Source: Bacteroides ovatus (GTDB lineage: Bacteria; Bacteroidota; Bacteroidia; Bacteroidales; Bacteroidaceae). Taken from it: 64,000 nucleotides of DNA. Where the stretch lies: the NCBI RefSeq assembly GCF_001314995.1, contig NZ_CP012938.1:3658001-3722000 (forward strand), written 5' to 3'. The position numbers and the translations under genes are program-made. Under the pieces are notes generated by a model that did not search any database, was not told where the DNA came from, and saw only the letters and a program-made list of their open reading frames with translations. This document shows, one piece after another, positions 56,601 to 64,000 of this stretch (position 1 is the first letter of the stretch; each line of letters starts with the position of its first letter).

Positions 56601-57648
56601 CAAAATACGTATAAAAACGCGGATAGTAGTTCACACCTCCAAAATAAGATCCAATCCAGATACCACCCTCTCGATCCTTACACAAGGAATAAATAGCATT
56701 ATCGGACAAAGAATAAGGGTCGTTGATCGAACTGCGCAAATGAACATATTTACCCATTCGAAGATTATAAATATAGAGTCCCGATTCTGCACCAATCCAC
56801 AATTCATTATCAGAAGCGACCAGCAGTTCGCGACAAAAAACAGACTCTCCATTTTCATCCTCTGAAAGTAAGTCATGTAGTTTGTTAGAGGTCAGGTTCA
56901 GTTCTTTTACTCCTCCCTTTAAAGAGCCTACATATAGACAATTATATGCTCCTTTCACCAGGCCTATCACGACATCATTCTCATAAGTTTTTTGATTGTC
57001 TACAGGCGAGACATAAGGATGAAGGGTTTGCAAACGGTCTTTCGAAAAGAAAAGTCCATCACCATAGCAACCAATCCAAAGAGTTCCGCTATTATCGAAA
57101 ACAAAAGACTGAACATTGGTGGAGATAAAAGGAAAGTTCTTCAATGTATAATTCCGGAGCTTTCCTTCCTCCAAATCATAACAAAATAATCCCTGTGACT
57201 CTACCGCTACCCAGACACATCCCTTATTGTCTCCGGAAATTGCAGTTACGGTATGTTCAATTTTCGTATTTTCTATGCTCAATTCAGCAAAATGCCGGAA
57301 AGAATCTTTTTCCGGATGATAGATATAAAGTCCTACATCCGTACCTACCCAGATATCTCCTTTTGAGTCCTCATAAAGAGCTGTGATAAAATTATTACCA
57401 ATGCTCCGCCGTGTGCGGTCATCATGTTTGAATTTGCGGAATGACAAACCGTCATATCTATTCAAACCATCTTTTGTGCCGAACCACATAAAGCCCTGCT
57501 TATCCTGCAAAATCGCATTGACCGTATTTTGAGATAACCCGTTCTGTACACTAAGATTTTTGAAATAATAATGCTCGTCCGCCATTTGCGCATGGCAGCC
57601 GATCTGATAGCCGATTAAACAGATTAAAAATATGAGAACTTTCTTCAT
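53632..57648 (-). CDS. Hybrid two-component system regulator (HTCS)
   Basis: It is 1338 residues and senses a released oligosaccharide in the periplasm to switch on the locus. After a signal peptide, two seven-bladed propellers made of reg_prop repeats run from about 25 to 700 (QGFMWFGTKDGLNRYDG and many similar). A Y_Y_Y domain and one transmembrane helix (about 790-810) follow. Next come HisKA with His844 in VAHEIRTPLTL, HATPase_c (LLNNGVKYAE, TGTGIGLALS), a receiver domain with Asp1141 in SDVVMPVMDG, and a C-terminal AraC-type HTH (MSRSNFYRKIKGVL, GFNSPSYFAKCFQKQFG). All catalytic residues are present. Its own promoter carries site C, suggesting autoregulation. Confidence 0.95.
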   Translation of the reverse strand: MKKVLIFLICLIGYQIGCHAQMADEHYYFKNLSVQNGLSQNTVNAILQDKQGFMWFGTKDGLNRYDGLSFRKFKHDDRTRRSIGNNFITALYEDSKGDIWVGTDVGLYIYHPEKDSFRHFAELSIENTKIEHTVTAISGDNKGCVWVAVESQGLFCYDLEEGKLRNYTLKNFPFISTNVQSFVFDNSGTLWIGCYGDGLFFSKDRLQTLHPYVSPVDNQKTYENDVVIGLVKGAYNCLYVGSLKGGVKELNLTSNKLHDLLSEDENGESVFCRELLVASDNELWIGAESGLYIYNLRMGKYVHLRSSINDPYSLSDNAIYSLCKDREGGIWIGSYFGGVNYYPRFYTYFEKYYPKGTDNGLHGKRVREFCQDNQGILWIGTEDGGLNRFNPKTKTFSFFTPSSAFTNVHGLCLIDNHLWVGTFSKGVKVVDTRTGAIVKTYQKTDSPRSLIDNSVFSICRTTTGDIYLGTLFGLLRYNRQSDDFDRIPELNGRFVYDIKEDSGGNLWLATYANGAYCYNVSEKKWKNYLHDENNPKSLPYDKVLSIFEDSHRQIWLTTQGGGFCRFQPDTETFANYNLSAGLPNDVVYQIVEDKEGFLWLTTNNGLVCFQPTTGVMKVYTTSNGLLGDQFNYRSSFETEDGTIYLGSIDGFIAFNPKNFSENKFIPSVAITDFFLFGKEVYAGEPGSPLEKSITFSDQLVLQSNQNSFSFRVAALDFQAPKTSRIMYKLEGFDTDWLTVGESPIVTYSNLRYGDYTFRVKVANSDGVWSDDEVSLGVHILPPFYLSIWAYCVYALLIIGCSLYTVMYFKRRSNSKHRRQMEKFEQEKEREVYHAKIDFFTNVAHEIRTPLTLIKGPLENIILKKQVDAETREDLNVMKQNTERLLNLTNQLLDFRKTESQGFRLNFAKCNVTEVLKETHVRFTSLAKQKGLEFTLQVPEEDFYAHVNREAFTKIISNLLNNGVKYAESYVHISLEVPETDDNNSFCIRTENDGVIIPNEMKEEIFKPFVRFNEKEDGKVTTGTGIGLALSRSLAELHQGTLAMGEGEENNTFCLILPIVQDMTITLTPEPEVEIDRMNEIPVGETEKKDNRPTVLVVEDNPDMLAFVVRQLSKEYTVLTATNGAEALQVLDGNYVNLVVSDVVMPVMDGFELCKTIKSDLNYSHIPVILLTAKTNIQSKIEGMELGADAYLEKPFSVEYLQACASSLIQNREKLRKAFAQSPFVAANTMALTKADEDFIKKLNEVIQVNYSNPEFSMDDMADSLNMSRSNFYRKIKGVLDLSPNEYLRLERLKRAAQLLKEGENRVNEICYMVGFNSPSYFAKCFQKQFGVLPKDFVS

Positions 57649-57684
57649 AAATATACGTATTTTCTATCCTTCCGTTTGAGTTAC

Positions 57685-57750
57685 CAAATGTAGGCAAAAT
57701 CACAGCGGAAAGATAGTAAATATGTCTCAATGAATGAAAGAATAGTCCTA
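57685..57750 (-). promoter_or_regulatory. Promoter plus candidate regulator site C, upstream of the HTCS gene
   Basis: The -7 box TACATTTG reads on the minus strand (plus CAAATGTA at 57685-57692), 37 bp before the ATG. Plus-strand TCAATGAATGAAA is at 57727-57739 and AGTCC at 57744-57748. Both are at exactly the offsets seen in sites A and B (42 and 59 from the -7 start). The site overlaps the end of the acyl-CoA synthetase gene. Confidence 0.6.
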
Positions 57751-59808
57751 TTTTTCTATCCTGATACGCGCGTCAACTGCTACAACGGCCTTTTCTGTTG
57801 CTAAGAGCGGATTTATATCCATTTCTTTGATCTCTGTAGCGAAACGTAGTAAAGTGGACAAACGGACAATAATTTCAGCAAATTTATCTTCGTTGACTCC
57901 CTTTTGCCCACGTGTTCCCTGAATGATTTTATAAGCACGCAAAGAATGAATCATTGAATAAGCTTCTTCGTAAGAAAGCGGAGCCAAACCGGAAGATACA
58001 TCTTTCAGCACCTCCACAAAAATACCTCCCAAACCACAAAGTACCACGTGACCGAACTTCTCTTCATATTTTGCGCCAACAAACAGTTCCGTACCTTTCA
58101 GCATCGGCTGTACCATAATTGCTCTTGCATCAAGTATCTGCATCATACGATCGAATTCCAGTGCCAGATGTTGCTCACTTTTAATGTTCAAAACGACACC
58201 ACCGACATCTGATTTGTGCACAGGACCAACAACCTTGGCAACTACCGGAAATCCGCACCGACGGGCAAAAGCTACTATCTCCTCTTTATTGTCGGAAACA
58301 AATTCATCTACCAACGGAATACCGGCAGCGTGCAACAATGCCTGTACATAATTGGGAGCGATATAACCATCCTCCGGAATAGAATCAATAATACGACGAA
58401 TCCTCGGAACGTCCACTCCGAACAGTTCTATTTCAGGAACTGCCGGTTTAGGAGCATTGACGATACGTGAAAGGGCAGTACCCAAGGTCACTTCGTCTGC
58501 AAAATTCACATGCCCTTTTGCCAGGAAGGCGGAAACCTCTGCTCCGGCTGTATTAATGGAAGGAAGAATGGGAAAAATCGGTTTCTTGCAAGTCTGCATC
58601 TTTTCGTGAAGCACATCATACATTTCAAACATAGTAACCAATCCCGGAGTTCCGAAGATAGCCATCATGGCGTCTATATTGTCAAGCTTTTCCTCGCAGT
58701 AGTCAATGCAAAGGCGCAGATGTTCCGGTGTTCCGGTAGCCAGAATATCAATAGGATTTCCGACGGCAGCACCGGGAAATAGTTGAGCTTTTAGTTCCTC
58801 GGCTACTTCTCCCTCCAGCTTAGGCACATTCAGTCCGCCTTTACTCAACGCATCTGTCAGCATCACTCCCGGCCCTCCGGCATGAGTGATAATGGCAAAA
58901 TTCTTTCCTTTCAATTCGGGTAAAGTAAACACGCAACCCACAGTAGTCAATTCTTCACGAGAGAAGCAACGCACAATGCCTGCTTTACGGAACAAAGCCT
59001 CTACTGCCGAATCGGAACTGGCGATTGCTCCTGTATGGGAAGATGCCGCCCGGCTTCCGCTCTCCGAACTTCCGGCTTTGATTGCCGCAATCTTGCACCC
59101 TTTTCTAATCAAAGACGAAGCATGAAATAACAGCCTGTCCGGATTCTGAATACTTTCAATATAGAGTAGTTTCAGATGAGAATCCGTTTCGGGATCGAAG
59201 TTCTCATCCATAAATTGCAATACATCTTCTACACCGATCTGCTTGGCGTTTCCCACCGACCAGACTGAATTGAACTGCAAACCTTTTGTTACGGCACTTT
59301 CGAGAATAAATACCGCCGTAGCACCGGAGCTGGAAATCAAGTCCACCCCTTTGGGGTTTAAGTTAGGAATCGGCTGGCTGAATACACTATGATGCCATGT
59401 ATTCATCAATCCAATGCAATTAGGACCAATCAGTGAAGCGCCGTATTTATTAACTGTTTCCAAAATACGTTCTTCCAACAGCGCCCCTTCGTGGGTTTCT
59501 TCACCAAAACCAGCCGAGAGTATAATAAATGCCCTGGTTTGTTTCTTGCTAGCCAATGTTTCCACCATATCAGGACACATCGAAGCAGGCACAGCCAACA
59601 CCGCCAGATCTGTGTCCGGCAGATCATTCACATCCGCAAAGGCGGGAACTCCCTGCACTTCCTTTTCCTTCGGATTCACCGCCCGAAGTTCTCCCTGATA
59701 ACCTCCGTTTATCAAATTCTTTAATATTGCGCCACCCGGCTTATGCACATTATTCGATGCCCCTACTACGACAATGCTTTCAGGACGAAGCAACTGGGTT
59801 GTTATCAT
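57748..59808 (-). CDS. ADP-forming acetyl/acyl-CoA synthetase, fused alpha and beta subunits
   Basis: It converts acyl-CoA, ADP and phosphate to the acid, CoA and ATP (or the reverse), and is cytoplasmic. It is 686 residues. The N-terminal CoA-binding domain has SIVVVGASNNVHKPGG. Two succinyl-CoA-ligase-like domains carry LIGPNCIGLMNT, ISSSGATAVFILE and the phospho-His loop ASSHTGAIASSD. The C-terminal ATP-grasp part has PVVAKVVGPVHKSDVGGVV and GLGGIFVEVLKDV. It reads into the HTCS promoter region but has its own promoter and belongs to central metabolism, not to the polysaccharide locus. Confidence 0.88.
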   Translation of the reverse strand: MITTQLLRPESIVVVGASNNVHKPGGAILKNLINGGYQGELRAVNPKEKEVQGVPAFADVNDLPDTDLAVLAVPASMCPDMVETLASKKQTRAFIILSAGFGEETHEGALLEERILETVNKYGASLIGPNCIGLMNTWHHSVFSQPIPNLNPKGVDLISSSGATAVFILESAVTKGLQFNSVWSVGNAKQIGVEDVLQFMDENFDPETDSHLKLLYIESIQNPDRLLFHASSLIRKGCKIAAIKAGSSESGSRAASSHTGAIASSDSAVEALFRKAGIVRCFSREELTTVGCVFTLPELKGKNFAIITHAGGPGVMLTDALSKGGLNVPKLEGEVAEELKAQLFPGAAVGNPIDILATGTPEHLRLCIDYCEEKLDNIDAMMAIFGTPGLVTMFEMYDVLHEKMQTCKKPIFPILPSINTAGAEVSAFLAKGHVNFADEVTLGTALSRIVNAPKPAVPEIELFGVDVPRIRRIIDSIPEDGYIAPNYVQALLHAAGIPLVDEFVSDNKEEIVAFARRCGFPVVAKVVGPVHKSDVGGVVLNIKSEQHLALEFDRMMQILDARAIMVQPMLKGTELFVGAKYEEKFGHVVLCGLGGIFVEVLKDVSSGLAPLSYEEAYSMIHSLRAYKIIQGTRGQKGVNEDKFAEIIVRLSTLLRFATEIKEMDINPLLATEKAVVAVDARIRIEK

Positions 59809-59839
59809 ATCATGCTTTGGTTTTCGTTTAACTTAGGTA

Positions 59840-59847
59840 CAAATATA
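59840..59847 (-). promoter_or_regulatory. -7 box for the acyl-CoA synthetase gene
   Basis: Plus CAAATATA reads TATATTTG on the minus strand, a match to TAnnTTTG, 31 bp before the ATG. Confidence 0.5.
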
Positions 59848-60657
59848 TTCTTTCTTACGAGAAAAAAGAAAGAAAAAGGGGAGAAATATAGATGTAAATA
59901 GATGATAAAAGAGGAAATGAGCAAGAAATTATATAGATTATACTGACTTATTGAAATGCAAAGCTATAATCTTACCATGTAATTCTTATCATTAGAACAG
60001 AATATTACTTTATGCAGAAAAAATGGACATAAAACTCATACAGAATCAAAAATATACAAGATGAGTCCGGAGTATATTGGAAAACTTGAAGGATAAGCAA
60101 GTTGCATAATCCATATTCACACAAAACAGACTTTAAATCATTCGATTCAACATCAAAAAGGCAAAATTCCTAATTTCAGGAGCAGATTATTGCAAATATA
60201 AGTTCAAATAGAAACAACTCACATGTTACCTATTCGACAGCAACCAGCACAAAACAAGTATTCTAAATACCCTTTTGTCCTTTCGTTTAAAAGCAAGGAA
60301 GCACTTCTCACTGACCAATAAACCGTTTCTTTAAAAGGAACGAAGTCTTCCTTTAAAAGAAATGATTCATGATTCTATCAACAATCATGAATATTCACTC
60401 ATTTGTATTCAAGAAAGATGACTTATTCCGCATATTCATACAGTATTTTATACGTCACTTCTTTTATTAGAATACAGTTTAGATACTCCTAATCTGTTTC
60501 AATCTTAAAAATAGAACATAATAGAAAATATAAAAATACCCCGATACAAATTGGCTATTTTCTAGCCAACTTATATCAGGGTAAAACACTTTCTTTTTAC
60601 CTGTTTTTTTATTACGAAACGTTCCTGTTTCATTCTGTGACCACTTTTCAATGAAAT
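59848..60657. other. Non-coding 0.8-kb AT-rich intergenic region with two hairpins
   Basis: No reading frame here is credible. Two neighbouring hairpins stand out. At 60325-60340 / 60348-60363 the arms GTTTCTTTAAAAGGAA and TTCCTTTAAAAGAAAT pair over 16 positions with two mismatches and a 7-nt loop. At 60365-60374 / 60383-60392 the arms ATTCATGATT and AATCATGAAT pair perfectly. No tRNA or known RNA is recognised. A remnant of a lost gene or a structured RNA are both possible. Confidence 0.5.
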
Positions 60658-60685
60658 AATCTGTGTTAATCCGTGTAATCTGTGG
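60658..60685. repeat. Dispersed intergenic repeat (AATCYGTG triplet)
   Basis: Three tightly spaced copies of AATCYGTG occur at 60658, 60668 and 60677. Read in reverse this gives CACAGATTACACGGATT, the same string found at 47981-47997. It lies just upstream of the metG -7 box. Confidence 0.6.
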
Positions 60686-60696
60686 TGAAAAGTCAT

Positions 60697-60704
60697 TATC
60701 TTTG
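60697..60704 (+). promoter_or_regulatory. -7 box for metG
   Basis: TATCTTTG matches TAnnTTTG, 40 bp before the ATG. Confidence 0.6.
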
Positions 60705-60744
60705 CACATTACAAAGTTGAAAACAACAAAAATCACACTATATA

Positions 60745-62784
60745 ATGGAAAAGAAATTCAAAAGAACCACCGTCACATCGGCACTGCCGTATGCGAACGG
60801 TCCTGTCCATATCGGTCACTTGGCTGGTGTATACGTACCAGCAGACATTTATGTGCGTTATCTGCGTCTGAAAAAAGAAGATGTATTATTCATCGGAGGT
60901 TCGGACGAGCACGGGGTACCTATCACGATTCGTGCCAAGAAAGAAGGAATTACTCCGCAGGATGTAGTAGACCGTTATCATTCGCTGATAAAAAAATCAT
61001 TCGAAGAATTCGGTATCTCATTCGACGTGTATAGCCGCACCACTTCACCGACGCATCACCAATTGGCTTCGGATTTCTTCAAAACATTATACGATAAAGG
61101 CGAATTCATCGAGAAAACGTCTGAACAATATTACGACGAGGAAGCAAAAACATTCCTTGCCGACCGTTATATCACTGGAGAATGTCCCCACTGCCATTCC
61201 GAAGGCGCTTACGGCGACCAATGCGAAAAATGCGGAACCTCACTTTCTCCTACGGATCTTATCAACCCGAAAAGTGCTATCAGCGGCAGCAAACCGGTGA
61301 TGAAAGAAACCAAACACTGGTATCTTCCTCTCGACAAGCACGAAGGATGGCTGCGCAAATGGATTCTGGAAGATCACAAAGAATGGCGTCCGAACGTATA
61401 CGGCCAATGCAAAAGCTGGCTCGACATGGGACTGCAACCACGTGCCGTGAGCCGTGACCTCGACTGGGGTATCCCTGTTCCCGTAGAAGGAGCAGAAGGA
61501 AAAGTGCTTTATGTATGGTTTGACGCACCTATCGGCTACATATCCAACACCAAAGAACTTCTCCCCGACAGCTGGGAAACCTGGTGGAAAGATCCTGAAA
61601 CCCGCCTGATCCATTTCATCGGAAAAGACAACATCGTGTTCCACTGCATCGTATTCCCCGCCATGCTGAAAGCAGAAGGCAGCTATATCCTGCCGGACAA
61701 CGTGCCGAGCAACGAATTCCTTAACCTCGAAGGAGACAAAATCTCCACTTCCCGCAACTGGGCTGTATGGTTGCACGAATACCTGGCGGACTTCCCCGGC
61801 AAACAGGACGTACTCCGCTACGTACTGACCGCCAACGCACCGGAAACAAAAGACAACGACTTCACCTGGAAAGACTTCCAGGCACGCAATAACAACGAAC
61901 TGGTAGCCGTATACGGCAACTTCGTGAACCGTGCAATGGTATTGACTCAAAAATACTTCGACGGGCGCGTACCTGCACAAGGTGAACTGACCGACTACGA
62001 CAAGGAAACACTGAAAGAATTTGCAGACGTAAAAGCAGAAGTGGAAAAACTGCTCGACGTATTCAAATTCCGCGACGCACAGAAAGAAGCCATGAACCTG
62101 GCACGTATCGGCAACAAATACCTGGCCGACACCGAACCGTGGAAACTGGCAAAAACAGATATGGAGCGTGTAGGTACCATCCTCAACATCTCCCTGCAAC
62201 TGGTTGCCAACCTTGCCATCGCTTTCGACCCGTTCCTGCCGTTCAGCTCGGAAAAACTCCGCAAAATGCTGAACATGGATACTTTCGAATGGTCTGAATT
62301 GGGACGTGACAACCTTCTCCCTGTAGGTCACCAGTTGAACAAACCGGAATTATTGTTCGAAAAGATTGAAGACGCTACTATCGAAGCACAAGTACAAAAA
62401 TTGCTCGATACAAAGAAAGCAAACGAAGAAGCCAATTACAAGGCTAATCCAATCCGTCCGAACATCGAATTCGACGACTTCACGAAACTGGATATCCGTG
62501 TAGGTACCATTCTTGAATGTCAGAAAGTGCCGAAAGCGGATAAATTGCTGCAATTCAAAATCGACGACGGACTGGAAACACGTACCATCGTATCGGGCAT
62601 TGCCAAGCATTATCAACCGGAAGAACTGGTAGGCAAACAGGTTTGCTTCATCGCCAACCTTGCTCCGCGCAAACTGAAAGGCATCATCAGCGAAGGCATG
62701 ATTCTAAGTGCCGAAAACAACGACGGCAGTCTGGCAGTTATCATGCCGGGACGTGAGGTGAAGCCGGGTAGCGAAGTAAAATAA
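60745..62784 (+). CDS. metG: Methionyl-tRNA synthetase
   Basis: It charges tRNA-Met with methionine in the cytoplasm. It is 679 residues, the normal length for Bacteroidales. The HIGH motif is in [13 protein letters not shown], the zinc knuckle reads [18 protein letters not shown], and the KMSKS motif is present as DKISTSRNW. The anticodon-binding helical domain follows, and a C-terminal tRNA-binding (EMAP/Trbp111-type) domain starts at [16 protein letters not shown]. Codon use is markedly GC-richer at third positions than in the polysaccharide locus, typical of a highly expressed core gene. Confidence 0.97.
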   Translation: MEKKFKRTTVTSALPYANGPVHIGHLAGVYVPADIYVRYLRLKKEDVLFIGGSDEHGVPITIRAKKEGITPQDVVDRYHSLIKKSFEEFGISFDVYSRTTSPTHHQLASDFFKTLYDKGEFIEKTSEQYYDEEAKTFLADRYITGECPHCHSEGAYGDQCEKCGTSLSPTDLINPKSAISGSKPVMKETKHWYLPLDKHEGWLRKWILEDHKEWRPNVYGQCKSWLDMGLQPRAVSRDLDWGIPVPVEGAEGKVLYVWFDAPIGYISNTKELLPDSWETWWKDPETRLIHFIGKDNIVFHCIVFPAMLKAEGSYILPDNVPSNEFLNLEGDKISTSRNWAVWLHEYLADFPGKQDVLRYVLTANAPETKDNDFTWKDFQARNNNELVAVYGNFVNRAMVLTQKYFDGRVPAQGELTDYDKETLKEFADVKAEVEKLLDVFKFRDAQKEAMNLARIGNKYLADTEPWKLAKTDMERVGTILNISLQLVANLAIAFDPFLPFSSEKLRKMLNMDTFEWSELGRDNLLPVGHQLNKPELLFEKIEDATIEAQVQKLLDTKKANEEANYKANPIRPNIEFDDFTKLDIRVGTILECQKVPKADKLLQFKIDDGLETRTIVSGIAKHYQPEELVGKQVCFIANLAPRKLKGIISEGMILSAENNDGSLAVIMPGREVKPGSEVK

Positions 62785-62799
62785 TAAAACTTAAATAGG

Positions 62800-62848
62800 G
62801 AATACATGAAAAGCTATCATTGCGCATAGCCTTTTCATGTATTCTTTG
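62800..62848 (+). terminator. Intrinsic terminator after metG
   Basis: GAATACATGAAAAGCTAT (62800-62817) pairs with ATAGCCTTTTCATGTATTC (62826-62844) with one bulged base, 8-nt loop, followed by TTTGC. The T-tract is short. Confidence 0.7.
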
Positions 62849-62856
62849 CAAATAAC

Positions 62857-64000
62857 ATGAGCGAGAATCAGTCACTAAAAGAAAAAACAGCCAAAGGACT
62901 ATTTTGGGGAGGATTCAGCAACGGCATACAGCAGTTGTTAAACCTGCTTTTCGGAATATTCCTCGCACGGTTGCTCACTCCGGCAGACTACGGAATGGTG
63001 GGAATGTTGGCTATCTTCTCCCTCATTGCCAGTTCGATACAGGAGAGCGGTTTCACAGCCGCCCTTGTCAACAAGAAGGAAGTGACACACAACGATTACA
63101 ATGCTGTCTTCTGGTTCAATGCGGCCATCAGCTTGTCCTTGTATCTGCTGTTATTCCTGTGCGCACCGCTCATTGCCGATTTTTACCATACTCCCGAACT
63201 GACACCACTGGCACGTTATTCCTTCATCGGATTCTTCATAGCCAGCCTGGGAATATCCCACAGTGCCTATCTTCTGCGAAACCTGATGGTGAAACAGCGG
63301 GCCCTGTCTTCCGTTATCGGACTTACCGTATCCGGAATCACCGGAGTCATTCTTGCCTACTTCGGTTTCTCTTATTGGGGTATTGCCACGCAAAGCATCG
63401 TTTATGTAGCCGTCAACACAGCCTGTTATTGGCATTTCACCCGTTGGCGACCGAGCTTGCAATTCAATTTCACCCCGATTAAGGAAATGTTCGGATTCAG
63501 CGGAAAGCTATTGGTAACCAATGTATTCAATCACATCAACAACAACCTGTTCTCTGTGATACTGGGTAAGTTCTACACCGAAAAGGAAGTAGGATATTAC
63601 AACCAGGCCAATAAATGGTGCGGCATGGGACAGCTCTTTATATCCGGCATGATAAACGGAGTGGCGCAACCGGTACTCACCAAAGTGTCGGACGACCTTG
63701 AACGGCAAAAACGGGTATTCCGCAAAATGCTGCGTTTCACCGCTTTCGTCTCGTTTCCCGCCATGCTCGGACTGGGAATCGTATCAGAAGAACTGATTAC
63801 CATCACCATCACCGACAAGTGGTATTCCAGCATACCCATCATGCAGATTCTGTGTATCAGCGGAGCCTTCACTCCCATTGCATACCTCTATCAGCAACTC
63901 ATCATCAGCAAAGGAAAATCCCGCATCTATATGTGGAACACCATAGCGCTCGGCATTATTCTACTGTCAGGCGTTCTGTTAGTCCATTCACACGGGATCT
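62857..64000 (+). CDS. Wzx-type oligosaccharide flippase, 3' end outside the window
   Basis: The gene starts at ATG 62857 (MSENQSLKEKTAKGLFWGG) and stays open to the window end (381 codons seen). It is a polytopic membrane protein of the polysaccharide-biosynthesis/WzxC type: FGIFLARLLTPADYGMVGM is the family's first loop, and GYYNQANKWCGMGQL is the typical mid-protein motif. It would flip lipid-linked sugar repeat units for capsule or exopolysaccharide. It begins right after the metG terminator, so it probably opens a surface-polysaccharide operon to the right. Confidence 0.88.
   Translation, partial: MSENQSLKEKTAKGLFWGGFSNGIQQLLNLLFGIFLARLLTPADYGMVGMLAIFSLIASSIQESGFTAALVNKKEVTHNDYNAVFWFNAAISLSLYLLLFLCAPLIADFYHTPELTPLARYSFIGFFIASLGISHSAYLLRNLMVKQRALSSVIGLTVSGITGVILAYFGFSYWGIATQSIVYVAVNTACYWHFTRWRPSLQFNFTPIKEMFGFSGKLLVTNVFNHINNNLFSVILGKFYTEKEVGYYNQANKWCGMGQLFISGMINGVAQPVLTKVSDDLERQKRVFRKMLRFTAFVSFPAMLGLGIVSEELITITITDKWYSSIPIMQILCISGAFTPIAYLYQQLIISKGKSRIYMWNTIALGIILLSGVLLVHSHGI

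Noticed and set aside
60479..60736. Minus-strand 85-residue frame upstream of metG
   Set aside because: It covers the metG promoter and the dispersed repeat (translated as ITRINTD) and has no coding character.
61240..62331. Long minus-strand frame of 363 residues inside metG
   Set aside because: It is the antisense shadow of metG, kept open by its biased codon use; composition (Phe/Val/Cys-rich) is not protein-like.

Overview
The window looks like a Bacteroides chromosome (gut Bacteroidales). Supporting signs are promoters of the Bacteroides TAnnTTTG (-7) type, two SusC/SusD pairs, a hybrid two-component regulator, many secreted or lipoprotein glycan-active enzymes, and a Bacteroides-like metG. 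The species cannot be fixed from the sequence alone. All calls were made by eye from motifs; no database search was run.

Region 1 (1-5644) is the right-hand end of an integrated mobile element. It is AT-rich and carries a row of very small plus-strand genes, several of them duplicated. It ends in a large serine recombinase on the minus strand. The recombinase sits next to a ComM/YifB gene that survives here only as its C-terminal part (5645-6265), so the element appears to have inserted inside comM. Region 2 (6333-7917) is a TPR sensor-kinase-like gene that has lost the usual phospho-acceptor histidine.

Region 3 (8397-57648) is one large minus-strand polysaccharide utilisation locus, about 49 kb. 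Read in transcription order (right to left) it holds: a hybrid two-component regulator (53632-57648); a block with GH43, two Gfo/Idh/MocA oxidoreductases, a small membrane protein, a DUF1080 (3-keto-disaccharide hydrolase) protein and an ApbE-like protein; a SusC/SusD pair; GH115, a sialidase-fold lipoprotein, GH105 and an SGNH esterase; then a DUF1735-GH43 lipoprotein, an IPT/NHL lipoprotein, a second SusC/SusD pair and a DUF1735-like lipoprotein; two unusual fimbrillin-like lipoproteins, one fused to a nuclease/phosphatase-type domain; GH2, GH130, GH2 and GH105; and finally an uncharacterised 680-residue secreted protein and a FAD oxidoreductase. GH115, GH105, GH43 and GH2 together suggest a uronic-acid-decorated plant polysaccharide, such as an arabinogalactan, a pectic side chain or a glucuronoxylan. 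This substrate is inference.

The most notable signal is regulatory. Upstream of at least six transcription units in this locus, including the regulator gene itself, a short motif (plus-strand CWATRAAT, followed about 10 nt later by a GTCC-like box) lies at exactly the same distance from a TAnnTTTG -7 box. Two units start just after an intrinsic terminator. I read this as the operator of the hybrid two-component regulator and the wiring of its regulon.

Region 4 (57748-64000) is core genome: an ADP-forming acyl-CoA synthetase-type protein, about 0.9 kb of non-coding DNA with hairpins and a dispersed repeat, metG, and the start of a Wzx-type flippase that runs off the window.
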